From Juglans regia (Eukaryota > Streptophyta > Magnoliopsida > Fagales > Juglandaceae): a stretch of DNA of 64,000 nt. Below, piece by piece: positions 48,724 through 62,104 of the stretch (position 1 is the stretch's first letter; every line of letters begins with the position of its first letter). Under the pieces are notes generated by a model, which worked only from the letters and a program-made list of their open reading frames with translations, was not told where the DNA came from and did not search any database. Made by a program: the position numbers and the translations under genes. The stretch lies in the NCBI RefSeq assembly GCF_001411555.2, contig NC_049903.1:13559234-13623233 (forward strand). Reading direction: 5' to 3'.

Positions 48724-48892
48724 TATATTATATTTCACATTCTCATTCTGCTTTCATTTTATTAAATAAGATATGATACATTTATCATTATTGGATGATA
48801 AAGAAATATTCGATAAATGATCATTCAATAGAGATAAATATACTACATCTTATTTAGTGAGATGAAAGTAGAATGGTAGTGTGATGTATAGA
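48724..48892. mobile_element. Foldback MITE, right member
   Basis: Counterpart of 10626-10790 with a few substitutions, part of the large direct repeat. Confidence 0.65.
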
Positions 48893-49297
48893 ATTTTTTA
48901 TATATATGTATAATTTTGAAAATCTGTTTAAATCGAACCAGACCGATATATATTTATAATTTTTTATATTAAATATATATATTTTATTATATTATATATA
49001 GTATATGCTATAACATAAAATTTAAATTTTCTTATTCAAGTATATTAATCTTAGAACATAAAATTAATATAACATGTAATATAACATATAAATTTTAATA
49101 TTATATATAAAATTAATGTAACATAAAATTTTGATATTGAACATAAATACATTTTTACACATAATTTGATCATATATACTCATATAAAAAGTCTAAAACT
49201 TATATATATAGACTATAGTTAAATTCAATACTATACTAGTATATGTTAATTATTATAAAATAATAAATTTATACTATAATATAAATAGACTAAAAGC

Positions 49298-50767
49298 CAA
49301 ATTCCGTTTTTTTTAACATCCAATGTTTTTTTTAACTGAATATAAGCCAAATTCCGTTAACAAGATATATTTAATAAATTTCTCTTTGGATGTAAACTAA
49401 ACTCATATATCAACATGAAATAATAATTATCCTTAGGATCTGTTACTGGTTTTACGCAATAATGGTTTTGGTGGCAAAAGAAATGGTTTCCGCAAGAAAT
49501 ATCTTTTTTCCTACCAATTCGTGTCATGGGAAGTTCATGGAATAAGATTGGTGTAAAAAGTTTTCTTTTTTTGCGATAGCTTCAACTTGTAGGAAAAAGC
49601 TTATTTTTCCCACGAGAACATCGATGATAAAGCTTAAATAATATCACAGCAAATGGTTTGAAAATTTTGGTGAATCTTGTAGAATTTAGTACTATTTGCC
49701 ACCAGCTCTATTTGGGCCGGGGTGTTGGTGGAAATTACCGTTAGTACTAATACAATTGGGCTGCACAGTTTGCCGCGACTGGTACTCGCCGATATTGATC
49801 ATTCCCATGAATACCACTTGTATGGAAAACTGGAGTTCTTTGAAAAACATATTTCCATAAATCCATCTAGTGGGTAAAAACCTTTTTTCATAGAATTAAG
49901 AAAAAATTTTGATTTGAAGCTTTCCCCATAAATTATTACCATCACTATTTGAACTATTACCATAGCCATCTCATTTTTTCCTCCATGCACCAATGAAGCC
50001 ACTGTACAGTACTAATTAATAACGTCAAATCATGCAAACTATACATATACATATAACAGAATGGACCACTGGAAATATGTCCAGTACTTACTGTGATGAA
50101 TTTCATAAATAATTCGAGGTAATATGTCTCAAGTCAACAATATACATGAAGGAAATACATCATGTTCAGAAGTGGGAAGTACAATAGTGAAGCCTACATG
50201 CATACTCAAGTATTTTTCATAACATATATTAATATATGTTATGAAAAATACAATGCCACCCACTACAACATATATTTCCTGTAACTACTTATATACACAT
50301 TCACAGTAGTAGACACATATATAGTTTTAAAGAATCCCATGCATGCTGTTGAGACAAGGTCTAATTCAACTCTCCAAAGTCTAAAACCACATAGCCTCTT
50401 CATCCACATATATTAGGGGCTGAGGGGTATATGGGAAAACAAAATTCATACATTAATTAGCTTGTAAGAACCAGTTTCTATAGTACTAGGACACACATGA
50501 CTTCATTCAATAATATAGATATCCATAATAAATCTGCCCAAATATATTGAACTACATTCATACACTTCAATATTCTTTGCATTCTCATGCAAAGAGCTCC
50601 CAACATATACATAAGTACACTTAATAGCCCACACAAAATTTTGAGAGATAGTGGAGGGTGGTTAGAATGGTTTTACACATAATACATACAATTAATCCAT
50701 ATAGTCAGATTCGTTACATTCACTAGTATACAAAACCCACACCCTAATTTTATATCAATAGATCCCT
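49298..50767. other. Unrecognised intergenic stretch left of the CACTA element
   Basis: The sequence begins where homology to the left repeat ends. GCCAAATTCCG occurs twice (about 49298 and 49348). I recognise no gene; open frames are short and unremarkable. A perfect palindrome lies at 50210-50251. Confidence 0.5.
50210..50251. repeat. Perfect 42-bp palindrome
   Basis: Every base from 50210 to 50230 pairs with its partner from 50251 back to 50231, with no spacer. The left half begins GTATTTTTCATAACATATAT. It is AT-rich and could extrude as a hairpin. Confidence 0.95.
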
Positions 50768-51420
50768 CACTACAAGAAATATGGTCTTTTCCAGCGCCTA
50801 AAATGGACGCAAATAACCATTAAATTCGCTGCTGAAAAGTATTTGCGGCGAAATATACTGCGCCGGCTAGTAGTCGCAATTGTTGAGACATTTATTAATT
50901 TCGCCAGCGAAACAAAAAATTCGCCGCGAATAATTTTTATTTGCAGCGAATTTTTTCGCTGACAATATTCTTCATTACGCCGTAAATAACGCTGGGTTAT
51001 CAATATCATATCGATGCGAAAACTTTTTTGCAGCGCTTTATATCGCTGCTAATAGGCACCAGGACGCCGCAATAGATTATTTGCAGCATTTTTAAACTCT
51101 GTCGCCAACTCATAATTGGTCTTACCGTTTATTTGCGGCGAATAAGTTTGGTTGAAAAATATTATTAGCAGCGAGTTTTTACCGCCGCAAATAAACCTAT
51201 GATGCTTTTTTTTTTGGCGTCCAATTATATTCGCTGCAGATAATGTTTAACGTTTTTTGCGTCCAATTATATTCGCTGCGAAAACGTGTTTATTGCTTTG
51301 GCGTCCAACTATATTCGCTGCAAATAATGAATCAGTTTTTATATATTTTTCTCGGCGTACTGTAAATCGCCGCAAGTAATGAATTTAACTAATTTTCCAG
51401 TATACGTTTAAAAAGCACAA
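50768..51420. repeat. Subterminal repeat region of the CACTA element (3' end)
   Basis: Many short direct and inverted copies of TTTGCGGCGAA, ATTCGCTGC and TCGCCGC in an otherwise AT-rich background. In En/Spm such subterminal motifs are the binding sites of the second element protein. Confidence 0.8.
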
Positions 51421-54400
51421 TTTTTTTGTGGGTACCTAATAGGCTGCTCCAATTCATTCACAATAGGCCCAAATAGTACTTTAATCCAATACTTAGCATA
51501 TATTAATATAAATTCAAGTTTTCAACCAATACATCATAAACTGGCATATGGTGCATTAATGGAAGGCAATAAAGTAGTACAAATGGGAGCAGCTATATAA
51601 TGTCTCTGTGAAGCTTTAAAACATTCACATACAATCCAAATGTACTAGTTAAAACAAATATGATCAAAACAAATGGTGGTCTAATAATAATCTGCAACTT
51701 CGCACATCGATCGTTGATCTTCTTTGCGATGACATTGGTGATTGAGCGGCAAAGATCGATCCAGCTGTCTTCTACATTCGCTGCACAAAAGAAGACACCA
51801 AGTTGGAAATCTGCAATTAATATGGAAACAAATGGGGTACATGAACAAATAATGGTGCAATTAATAGGAGTACATACACAAACAATGCACTTTATATAAT
51901 TTTTTTTGGCATAAAACTCACACGAACAAATAGCAAAAATTATTTAAAACCTTTTTTTACTAGCTGCCTTCTACATTATATAATTGTCTAGCTGGCTACC
52001 TAATAGTAATATATAAACATAATCTAATTAAAACAGGTATTAAAATGGAAGTAAATATAGAAACTCAAGATGTAGATCATGCTATCCATTATATTTGCAT
52101 ATACCACATGCATGCTAAGGAAGATGATTCCAAAAGCTTATATACAATTGTTCATGAAAACTTATTATTATTATTCTTATTTTTTTGCATCTTCCTCAAT
52201 CAAGCCTTTTGAAGGCTGCATGCTCTACAAAAAAGGCCACTCGTGTCTTTTATCAAAATCATGTTGAGGTGAAGGATGCAGCTTGTTCTATCTATATATA
52301 TATAATATACCTTTATCTATAGAGAGAGAGAGGTGCCCTATAAACTGATGACAAGCAACCGGCCTAAAATGGTCATGCCCTTGCATTGCATCACACATGA
52401 TAGTTGCTTAAAGTTGAAAAGTGTGTGTGTGGTAATTTGTCTCACTTTTTAATGTTGCATTATCACCTTTTTTTTTTTCCTTTCATCTTGTTGTTGGGGG
52501 TGGCTAAGGTATAAAGTGATTAAGTATCTCACAAAAAGTTTTGAAACCACAATAAATGCCATTATTGTTGCAACCATAAATTATGGTTAAAGAAATAATA
52601 ATTTAGTAGCTAAGAAAGTTAATAAATTATATGGTTTATGGTTAATTAGTAACCTATTACACCTATATATCAATATTAAAATGGTATAAAGATAATATGA
52701 TATATCCCAGCTCATTCCCTACATGATGCCAGCCCAAGCTAAAAAACAAATTCTTCCACTAATAAGCACCTGTGTTAATAACATTCTGTCTTAAATTCCA
52801 AGTTAAATCCAGTACTAGGCCAGCCATGCATAATGCAGGCACACACACCTCAGCAAACCCAACATGCTTTCCAAACTGATGACGACTATATATATATATT
52901 TCTATATATTATATACTACTGTTTTTAGGGTTTACCACAGTGGCTATCTCTCTATCCATCTATATAGATAGATAGATATATGGCTAGTTAGTGGCCTTTG
53001 TGGGTGGTTTTGGAGATTTGGAGGGCTGTGTAAGTAATAATCTGTCATAGGGCTGAGGAAAAGTAAGAGTCTGTTCCCTGTTGCCACTTGACTCACCTCC
53101 CGAAAAGCATGATGTACAGATAAGGAAAATGAAGAAGCCTAGCATTGCCAATCTGTTCCCTGTCCAATTGATCTCTCTCCCCCAAGACTATCAGGTCACA
53201 AGATTCTATATACAGTCTGGATGTTATACTTTAAGTTCTGGTTATGTATGTGCGTTTTCTTTGTTCAAACTTTTGACACTATTTTAGGATAAAGATCCAC
53301 CGCAGTTAGATAAATTCTGTGTGCCATTGATTCTTTATTCCTGTGAGGAATGTTTTTTTTTTTTCGTCTTTCTTTTCACTACCAGTTTACACTTTTTAGC
53401 ATACATCAATCAATATTGATTATGTTGTTCAGCCTTGTGGGATGATAGTCATGTCAGGTTGGTCTAGTAAATAAATACATGGTGTCCAATATCACAGAGT
53501 TTTTTTTCTTTGGACAAAGCTGGTGGTCCTGTATCTACCTTTCTACACAACACAGCAAGAGTTGCAACTCTTGCTCCAAAAAGATCAAAAAATAAAGAAA
53601 CTCACCATTGTACTGAATTAGCTGTTGCATGACTTCGTTGTATTGCTTCTTAATAACGATCATTCTTGAATCTATTTCTGATCTCCAGGGCTAGTGTTAA
53701 TTTTAAAACTATCATCGCCATGAAGTGATCATGGGTTGGTTATAACTAAATGTTGAGCAAACTTGCTGACTTATTTGGTATTCTAAATAGTCCATCATTT
53801 ATTATCTTTTAAAGTACTCCAAAACAACTCAAAAGGCAATTGAAATAATTAGCAGCCATGCCATCACGCATGATCTTCATGATCAGCCAACGTTACCCTT
53901 GCTTAAGGCACTACTTAGTTATATTATGCTATTCATTTCTTTACTTTAAACTTAGTTAACCCCTAGTAAACTTGTAGCAACATAAAAAAGTGCACATACC
54001 AGTTAATTAACAAGCTTATATACATTGGGTTGAAACATCCTTGGCCGGGGTTCTTGAATGTGAGGTTCTTGAATGTGAAGCCTGCTGCTACGTCAACTTA
54101 AAAGATCAGCACTCGATGTAAAAGTCTGCCACATCATTTACAAGGTCATCAATTAATGTAGAGCATACGCAAAGCGTATTTTATCACTAAAATATTGGAT
54201 CTTATTGGTTTTGAATCTATTTTTAGATATGCACTAACTTATAAACAACAAAACTGATGATTTGTCAATCGAAATGGCTTACCCTTCAAGAGTAACATCT
54301 AGGCAACTTCGGGAGAGCTCATGCCATACTGATGATTTTCAGCATTTGCAAACTTCTCTAACAACTTCGTCATCACCCCACCACCTTTCCTTGACAACTC

Positions 54401-56132
54401 CCGGCCTGGCCTGCTGCATTAGCTTTCCGCGCTCCTCAGGTACATTATATGAACATTGAAAACCCTCCACGTGCAGTAAATGAGATTCACCTATATGGAC
54501 AAAATGAGATTGCAACGTATTTTATTGTTGTTTCAGTCCTACCCCATTTTATGGGATTCACTTTATAGTTCATTACAAAGATCCAAGAAATTAGTTATTC
54601 CATCCATGTACCAATTTATAATTTAAAACATCAATCCAAGCTACACAATTAAATTCAAAATCTGTATTGTAAAAAGCCCTTCCTCTAACCATTCAAGTTA
54701 GCTACCTGGGCCCAAAAATACGTTACAACACATATTATGATTTCAAGTTCCATAAACCCTTTCATATTCTATATTACATTTAACAAATTCAAGACCTTCT
54801 ATTGAACAAACATACATGTATAACTGGCTAAGTAAAAGTAACATATAACATCACATGGAACCATTACTTGGAAACATGTTCCAATATTAGTTATAATCTG
54901 TCCAAACTAGTACACTGCATTATCTCATAACCACATCAACCCAAATGACGATATGTTAGCTTCAGCAGCCCAATCTAGTCATCTAAAAATATGCATTCCT
55001 GATTTTGTATATTACATAGGCAAATTATAGTTTAACTTTTCTATTAAACATCATGAACTTGCATCAATTCTGCTTGACCAGCAGCCAAACAATGAATTTG
55101 GGTTTGGCACTTAGTACCAATGCAACCCAGTCATAATCCACTTCTCAAAGGTCATCATTAAACCAATGCTTTCACAGTCCAGATTATCCAAGAAACTTCA
55201 CATACGAAAATGGCAAATATGGGCTTCAATTTCAGTCATTTGAAATAAATGATCAACATAAAAAAAGACTTGATTGTTTTAAGTCTTACAGTTTTGTTTG
55301 AGAAAAAGGTGGATGGCATGCATTATGAATGTTCCATTTAACACCACTGGATCATTAAGGACAACTTGCTTAATAGGAAGGAAAATGAAACTCGTACGAT
55401 CTATAGATGTATGCATACCATAACTTATTTGTGTACGTAAAGTAGGCCTATCTATACTTGGGCAGCTCCACAAATTTTGTATAAAAAATATACAAAATAA
55501 AAATTACTCGAAATTCATATCATTTGTATAGAAGTGCATAACTCTTTGAAGTAAACCGTACATGGAAACATGAAGACATCACCTGCTTGTTCAGCCTCCC
55601 ATGAATTTGGGCAAGATGACTTCTTCAGGTCAAGCATCAGAGAAATACTTGTACCACGTACCAGCAGAACATAACATGCACGAGGAAGAAGATTACAAAA
55701 TTCCAGGACACGCATTAGGCTCTGGCGTAGGCCGACCCTTTCCCATTCATACCATGTACAGACAATATGGTATGAATTAGCCTGTACAACAAGCAACCAA
55801 CTGCTTGTTAAGCATGCCACTACACCCAATCGATATGTATAGTGAAGGTGGTGGCGTAGATACTTACATGTTTGACTCGTGTTCAATGAGGCCTAACATC
55901 ATCATATGATAATTTGCCAACATATTATCATACCTATTTAACTATATATCTTGGGCCAAAACATCTGCTTTCCCAACCCAGCTTGCTCCCACAAAACATA
56001 AGCATATAACCTCCCATTGGATATATATACTATATATATATATATATATCTCAAAAATCCACCATCTTACGCCAAAAATGCACCAAAAAATGCCCCAAAA
56101 AAAGCAACCCATATTCTCCCACAAAAATACCC
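51421..56132. other. Non-coding 4.7 kb inside the CACTA element
   Basis: No transposase-related or host gene recognised. Open frames (for example 55515-55886 minus, 123 codons) show no domain I can name. Contains low-complexity stretches, GAGAGAGAG near 52321-52331 and AT runs near 52890-52920 and 56018-56050. It could be captured host DNA or nested decayed elements. Confidence 0.5.
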
Positions 56133-58290
56133 TCATTGAGTCTCTCGAAGAGACTCACTAAGGGACGGGTTCGCAGCGAAGATGGCCCTCAGCATACGAT
56201 CGGTTTCCTGTTGTTTCTCCATCATAACCTCCATGTTTGCCTTCATGCACTCCATCTCACTCTTGGAAGCTTCAGCGTCTTTCTTATGTTTCTCAATCAA
56301 GGCTATATACTCTCTCTCTCTAGCCAACGAGCGTTGTCTTGTAGCATCGGGGATCACCATCTCTCCCAAGCCTCTTGCATAACCCGGTCGATGCCCAAGT
56401 ACCTCTCTAAAGACACCAGCTGCTGCTTCGTCAGTTCGTTTATCTGGTTCTAGATTATCCAGCTTCCCTACCATATCCTTCTGCAATAGGACATAATGAA
56501 CCGATTACACACTTTTATGCTTTTTTAATAATGCATTTTTAAGATTCACATTTGATAAATTGAACCATCATTGCATTTAACATACCAAAAAGAGACGCTA
56601 GAATATACTCACATAAATGTCTTCGGTGGCAGGTGTCACAAATTTATCTTTCTTCTTCGACCAGTGGGTTTCCTTGTAAAAGTCCACCAAATTTGCATTT
56701 TCAGCACGCTACATGTGTGGAACGTGTGCATGTAACATATTCAGTTCAGATAATATGTTACATATGGCATGGATAGCTTAATCACTAATAAATGACTACC
56801 CAAACAAATGCTAAACAAAAGTTATTGATCATATATGGGAGAAAGCATGGGGATATAGCATCCCCCTTTCGCGAAAGGCTACGACCTAAATTTAACAATA
56901 TGTGAGTGTGTGGTTGCCATGATATGAGCTTTCAAACCTTATACCTTTTCTTCTAGCATCCTCACAAAGGATTTACGACCAGTTGTGTGGTTAATTTTCA
57001 GCAGCCTTCTGTTGCCCCGATTTTTACTTGATATTTTCTGTCAAGTAAATTTTGTCATTTTAAGCAAAAGTACATAGAATAATAAATATCCCAATTTCAT
57101 TCTGGGTTTGGATTGAACACGCATAATGCATACCTGGAAGGCCTCGCTACCCCATCGTTCACATAGCTTAAACCATACTAGGGGGGTGACCAAACTAGTC
57201 CCAGTCGCCAATGCCTCGTCATGGCTGCCATATGACATATATATCTGATGCAGTTGGTGGTGGAAGGCATTAAAACGCTTACGAAGCTGTTTAGTCACAG
57301 CCAATTGATGGTTCTCTATGTCCCAATCCAATTCAAAATCACCCTGCATAGCCCATTAAAATTTAGGGTCATCACTCGTGAATTATATATATATGGTCTA
57401 AATTTTTAATGATCAACATCACAGTCCAATTGCTAACTTACCCGAACACGATCGATTAATTCATCCTTGTGCTCTTGAGGTACATCACTCCATCTGGGGT
57501 AGCTCATGTTGCAGTGATGTTTAATGATCCAGCTTAATCGTGTTGTAAACATGTTTGAATTCTCGCAACATGGTGCTGTTTCTCCACTATTTATCTTCAA
57601 CAACACTTTTCCATGCTTACGTAATTTCTCAAATTCAGTACACTTCGCCGGACCGCGACCACGTCTCGTCTGTGCCTGGTTGGATACAGGCACAGACGAT
57701 ACATCCTCACCTGCATGTGGTAATAACAATAACGTTGCGTTAGGGGTCTCATGCGTTTAAAGCAATCTTACACAACAATGATATAGCCCATTAAATTCAG
57801 TTTGATGGTCATTGTCAACTATACCGATCTGATTACTCTCAACAGGATCCGGTTGTTCCCTCGGGGAGGGTTCTGTGTTTGCCTCGGTCTCCAGACATGG
57901 GTTCGTAGAAGGAGTCTCCAATGGATGGCTTGGAGGTTGCGTTTCATCATCTGAACTAGCGTCTCCAATGCGGACTCCACGTGGCCTGCGTGCACTACAT
58001 CTATAAGGCACAAATTTCCTGGGCCGGGTTCCTCGTACACTGGGCATTAATCTACCCGGGCCATTTCTGCTCCCCATTAACTCCATGGGTTGAGATGAGA
58101 TTGCAATGGATTGTGCCTTGAATACTCTAACCAAATGTCTCCTTTTTCCGTCCACCTGAGATTCAACAATAGCAAATGTTAATTAGCTGAAGCTACCATC
58201 AAACCAAACATACCCACGGCAACCATGCAATAAGATAATGCATTAAAATAAATATTGTCAAACTATATAAATTAGTTTGTGTACCTTCAT
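56133..58290 (-). CDS. CACTA second protein, Transposase_24 (Ptta/En-Spm) family, about 450 aa
   Basis: The second gene of the CACTA element, in the position of En/Spm TnpA-like DNA-binding proteins. Exons: 58285-58290 (ATG AAG), 57825-58155, 57442-57710, 57134-57343, 56945-57037, 56613-56708, 56133-56480. All splice borders are GT-AG and phases join: 1353 nt, 450 aa, no stop. Family hallmarks are RGRGPAKC, the W-rich core (SYPRWSDVPQEHKDELIDR, then FKLCERWGSEAFQ), the HTTGRKSFVRMLEE motif and a charged coiled-coil-like end (KKDAEASKSEMECMKANMEV). The exact start is uncertain because exon 1 as placed is only 6 coding bases; an upstream in-frame start is possible. It may share a promoter with the upstream transposase gene, as in En/Spm. 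The gene looks intact. Confidence 0.8.
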
Positions 58291-58446
58291 TAAAACTTCT
58301 ATTTCAGGTTCCAAAGAAAAACCAATGAAAAAATTAGGTGACTTTAAAATAAACTCCAGTTTGCAACCCAAAATGTGATCCAATCCATGAATATTCCTCT
58401 TTCAACTGATGCGGTTTTCACCTGGTTTCCAATGGTTGCCAAACAC

Positions 58447-61400
58447 CTATTCTGACTCTGATTCTTCATCGGTGGATAGGTCATCTTCATCTGAATATTC
58501 CCAATCACCATAACCATCTCCGGAACTAGATGGAACCATTCCATCATCAATAAAGTCTGTTGAATTGATGCATTCACGACCAACTGCCATATGGCCTCGT
58601 GCATCAATGTGGATAGGTTCTATATCAGTCCTACTAAGTGGAGTTGATACCGGAGATGCTTCACAATGTAAAAGTGGATAATCAAATGATGGCTCATTTT
58701 CTTGATAGCCATCATCCTCACTTGATTCGCCATCAATATCGTCCAGAACCCTTGCCACTGGTGGAATGTCATACACATTCCTATTATTATAATTCTGCAC
58801 AGCATACTAGTTCCCCTTGGACCTTATATCTCTAATGTAAAAACATTGGGAAGCCTGACATGCCAACACAAATGGTTCGTTCTTATACCAAGTTCTGTCC
58901 ATGTTGACACTAGTTATATGATCGTCTACTCGGACCCCACGCTTCTTATCACCAACATCAAACCAATCACAACTGAACAAGTACACTCGACGACCTCCCA
59001 TGTAGTGTAACTCCACAACATCATTAAGAACACCATAAAAGTCTAAATTATTAGTATCTTCGTCACCAGTTACCAACACCCCTGAATTTTGTGATCGCCG
59101 ACGAAGTTCAAGCTGCTTCGTATGGAACCGTTTCCCATTTATAATGCAGGCAGCGTATGATGCAACCCAAGGGTCAGGACCACAAGCTAACGCATACAAA
59201 TCAGCAGACAACTGTGGTGGGTTTCCCGTACGTTGGTCTTGAACCTACACAAATATCGACCTAAATTGTGAACTTATACTTTCAAATACATACTCAAAAG
59301 CAAGGTCAGGTTAATTATAAATAGATAGAATATACCCCAATTGCTAACTTACACATTGCTTGAACCACGTTGGAAACTCAGTTTGATGGGTGCGATCGAC
59401 AGAATTTGGGTTTGACAACCTACATTTGTCATAGTGCTCCCTGCATTTGGAGAACACAATAGGCCAATCAATATTAGCTAGTTACGTAAAGTCTTATGGA
59501 TAGTAGTAGATCATTTCGAGAAAGCACAAAGGAAGTCATGATTGCTTACTCGAGATAAGGTCCAATCTCGATACAGTTGTTAAGCACGTACCATATGGCT
59601 GAGGTACGGAGTTTGTCTTGTAATTGCACATTACGGGCTATACCCAATGGACGAAGTTTTTGGTTGAATATTTTGAAACCATCTATAGTATCCTCTTCTC
59701 CACCATCAATGTTACGGTCCACTCGATTAAACTTCGTCTCAACATCTTGGAGATACACGGAGCAAAATGTCAAACACTCGATGTGAATGTAGGCTTCTGC
59801 TATTGAACCTTCTGGACGGGCTTTATTCTTAACATACCGCTTGAATTTGCCGAGATACCGTTCGAATGGATACATCCACCGATATTGAACTGGACCTTCG
59901 AGTATCGCCTCACCCGGTAAATGGACAGCTAGGTGGACCATAATATCGAAAAAAGAAGGAGGAAATATCATCTCTAATTTGCATAGAATGGTGACGATAT
60001 CAAGTTGAAGCTGGGATAAGCGATTCACATCCAAGGTTCGGGCGCACAACTCTTTGAAGAAACTGCTAAGTTCAGTCAAAGCGAGTGCAATATCACTCCT
60101 TAAGAACCCCCCAACAGCAATAGGAAGCAGTCGTTGCAAGAAAACATGATGGTCATGGCTTTTGAAGCCAGTGATTTTGCAATCACGTACAGATACACAA
60201 TGCGCGACATTGGAGGCAAACCCATCTGGAAATTTAACCTCAGCGAGCCACTCACAAAATTTATTCCTTTCATCTCCATGTAATGTGTACAACGCACGTG
60301 GCATTGTAACACGTCCACCTTCAGACTTAAGATGCAATTCTTTTTTGAAGCCCAAGTTCTCCAAGTCACGCCGAGAATTTATATTATCTTTTGTCTTCCC
60401 AGGAATGTCCATTAAAGTGCCCAATATGCTATCGGAAATGTTCTTCTCAATATGCATAACATCTAGATTATGTCGAAGCCGTAACATTGACCAATAAGGT
60501 AGTTTGTAGAATATGCTTTTCTTTGTCCAGTTCAACTGTTCTGCAGTGCGTTTTCTCTTCCTACAAGATTTTCCCAATTGGACATCTCCAAGCATTTGTA
60601 GTTGAGTTAAGAGACTCGCTCCTTCAACCCAATTTGGTGGCATGCGATGATCTTCTTTACCGTTAAACAACAATTTTCTCGTCCGCCAAATGTGACCTGC
60701 CGGTAAGAGACGTCGATGTCCCATGTAACACTGTTTTCTACCATACTTCAACCAATCGGAGTCTGTGCTTGAATTGCAGGAGGGACATGCCAATTTCCCT
60801 TTTGTTGACCACCCAGAAAGATTTCCATAAGCAGGGAAGTCATTAATTGTCCACAATAAGACAGCATGCAACATGAACATTTCCTTTGTGGAAGCATCAT
60901 ATGTAGGTACCCCATGTTCCCAGAGTTCAAGCAACTCATCAATTAAAGGCTGCAAATACACATCAATGTCATTCCCTGGTGATTTTGGGCCAGGGATAAT
61001 GAGCGATGTCATGAAGAATTGATCTTTCATGCATAACCACGGCGGCAAATTATACGGGACAAGAATCACTGGCCAAATGCTATACGGTTTTGCTAGGTTG
61101 TTGAAGGGATTGAAGCCGTCGCTTGCCAGACCGAGTCTAACATTGCGAGCATCCCTAGCAAACCAACTATGGGCTTCATCAAATGTCTTCCAGGACTGAG
61201 AGTCAGCAGGATGTCTCATACTAGTCTCATCGGGTACCCGCTGCTCTTTATGCCATCTCATATCACAAGCTATCTTGTCTGTCACAAAGAGACGCTGCAA
61301 TCTTGGCTTCAAAGGAAAATGCCGAAGCACTTTTTGTGGGATCACTCGTGACCCATGTGTATTTGGCATCCAACGCGAAGCCTTACATATAGGGCACTCA

Positions 61401-62104
61401 TTAAGATTAGCATATTCCTTCCAGAATAAAATGCAGTCGTTGGGGCATGCGTGTATTTTGCGGTACTTGAAATCCAACCCTCGTTCCAATGACCTTGCCT
61501 CCTCATATGAACTAGGCAATTTAGAATCAGGAAAGGCAGACCGCAGAAGGCTTATGAGCATATCAAAAGACTTGATTGACCACCCACCGAGCGTTTTAAT
61601 ATGTAACAACCTCACAGTGAATGAGAGCTTTGAGAATTTAGTGCAGCCGTCGAAAAGAGGACGTTGAGCATCCTCTAATAGTTGGTCAAAAGTTGAGTTT
61701 GGGGAGGGATGTGGTATTGATGGCTGAGTTGGCGATGTAGTGTTGTCTTCAGGGGCATCTCCAAATGTGCCAGCCCGAATGTCATCTAACATACGGTCCA
61801 TGTCATCAATGTACTTGTCTTCAACTCCAACTCCGAGACGGGTGTCGTCGTCAATGATGGGGAGTGTTTCCTCCTCACCATGAAATATCCATTGAGTATA
61901 ATTTGGATTGATCCCTTTTATGAACAAGTGAGTCTCCACCTCAAATATAGGCAAGAAGAGGTTATTACAGCATATACGGCAGGGACACCGAATGCGGTCA
62001 CTTCCCTCACAATGGTTTCGTGCCATTGTGAGGAAATTTTTAACCCCTTCAGCATATGCAGGTGATACAAGTCTATCACCCAAATTCATCCAGCTTTTGT
62101 CCAT
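58447..62104 (-). pseudogene. CACTA transposase (Transpos_assoc, TNP2, DUF4218, DUF4216) with in-frame amber codon
   Basis: Catalytic protein of the CACTA element (En/Spm TnpD type). Exons 59550-62104, 59353-59440 and 58447-59244 join in phase. Exon 1 starts MDKSWMNLGDR with a Transpos_assoc zinc region (CRICCNN). It continues with TNP2 motifs (NDFPAYGNLSGWSTKGKL, LACPSCN, DVMHIEKNISDSILGTLMD), then DUF4218 (GFKSHDHHVFLQRLLPIA, MYPFERYLGKFKRYVKN). DUF4216 follows in exons 2-3 (FDWF-type ...YLFSCDWFDV, PFVLACQASQCFYI). After 1026 codons a TAG stands at 58807-58809 within the DUF4216 tail (SKGN, stop, YAVQNYNNRNVYDIPP), and the frame stays open for 119 more codons. Related proteins usually carry Trp in this place, so TGG to TAG is likely. 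The long catalytic part is intact, so partial activity cannot be excluded. Confidence 0.8.

Larger units (their letters stand above)
37309..49297. repeat. Large direct repeat, right member (matches 1-11193)
   Basis: Counterpart of 1-11193 in the same orientation. Left of 37309 it continues as RLK copy 3 exon 20 until the N gap at 36829. It is longer than the left member mainly because of the 731-bp and 67-bp extra segments. It ends at about 49297, where an unrelated sequence beginning GCCAAATTCCG replaces the 11194 onward sequence. Confidence 0.9.

Noticed and set aside
51730..51770. GATTGAGCGGC resembling part of a miR171-type sequence
   Set aside because: Several mismatches to the known miRNA core and no complementary arm within the expected distance.
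53050..53180. Possible microRNA precursor (CTGTTCCCTGTTGCC and CTGTTCCCTGTCC motifs)
   Set aside because: The two motifs are direct repeats, not complementary arms, so they do not form a hairpin.
55515..55886. 123-codon minus-strand frame in the CACTA element
   Set aside because: No domain I can name, no matching splice-linked neighbours; might be a captured fragment, but the evidence is too thin to call.
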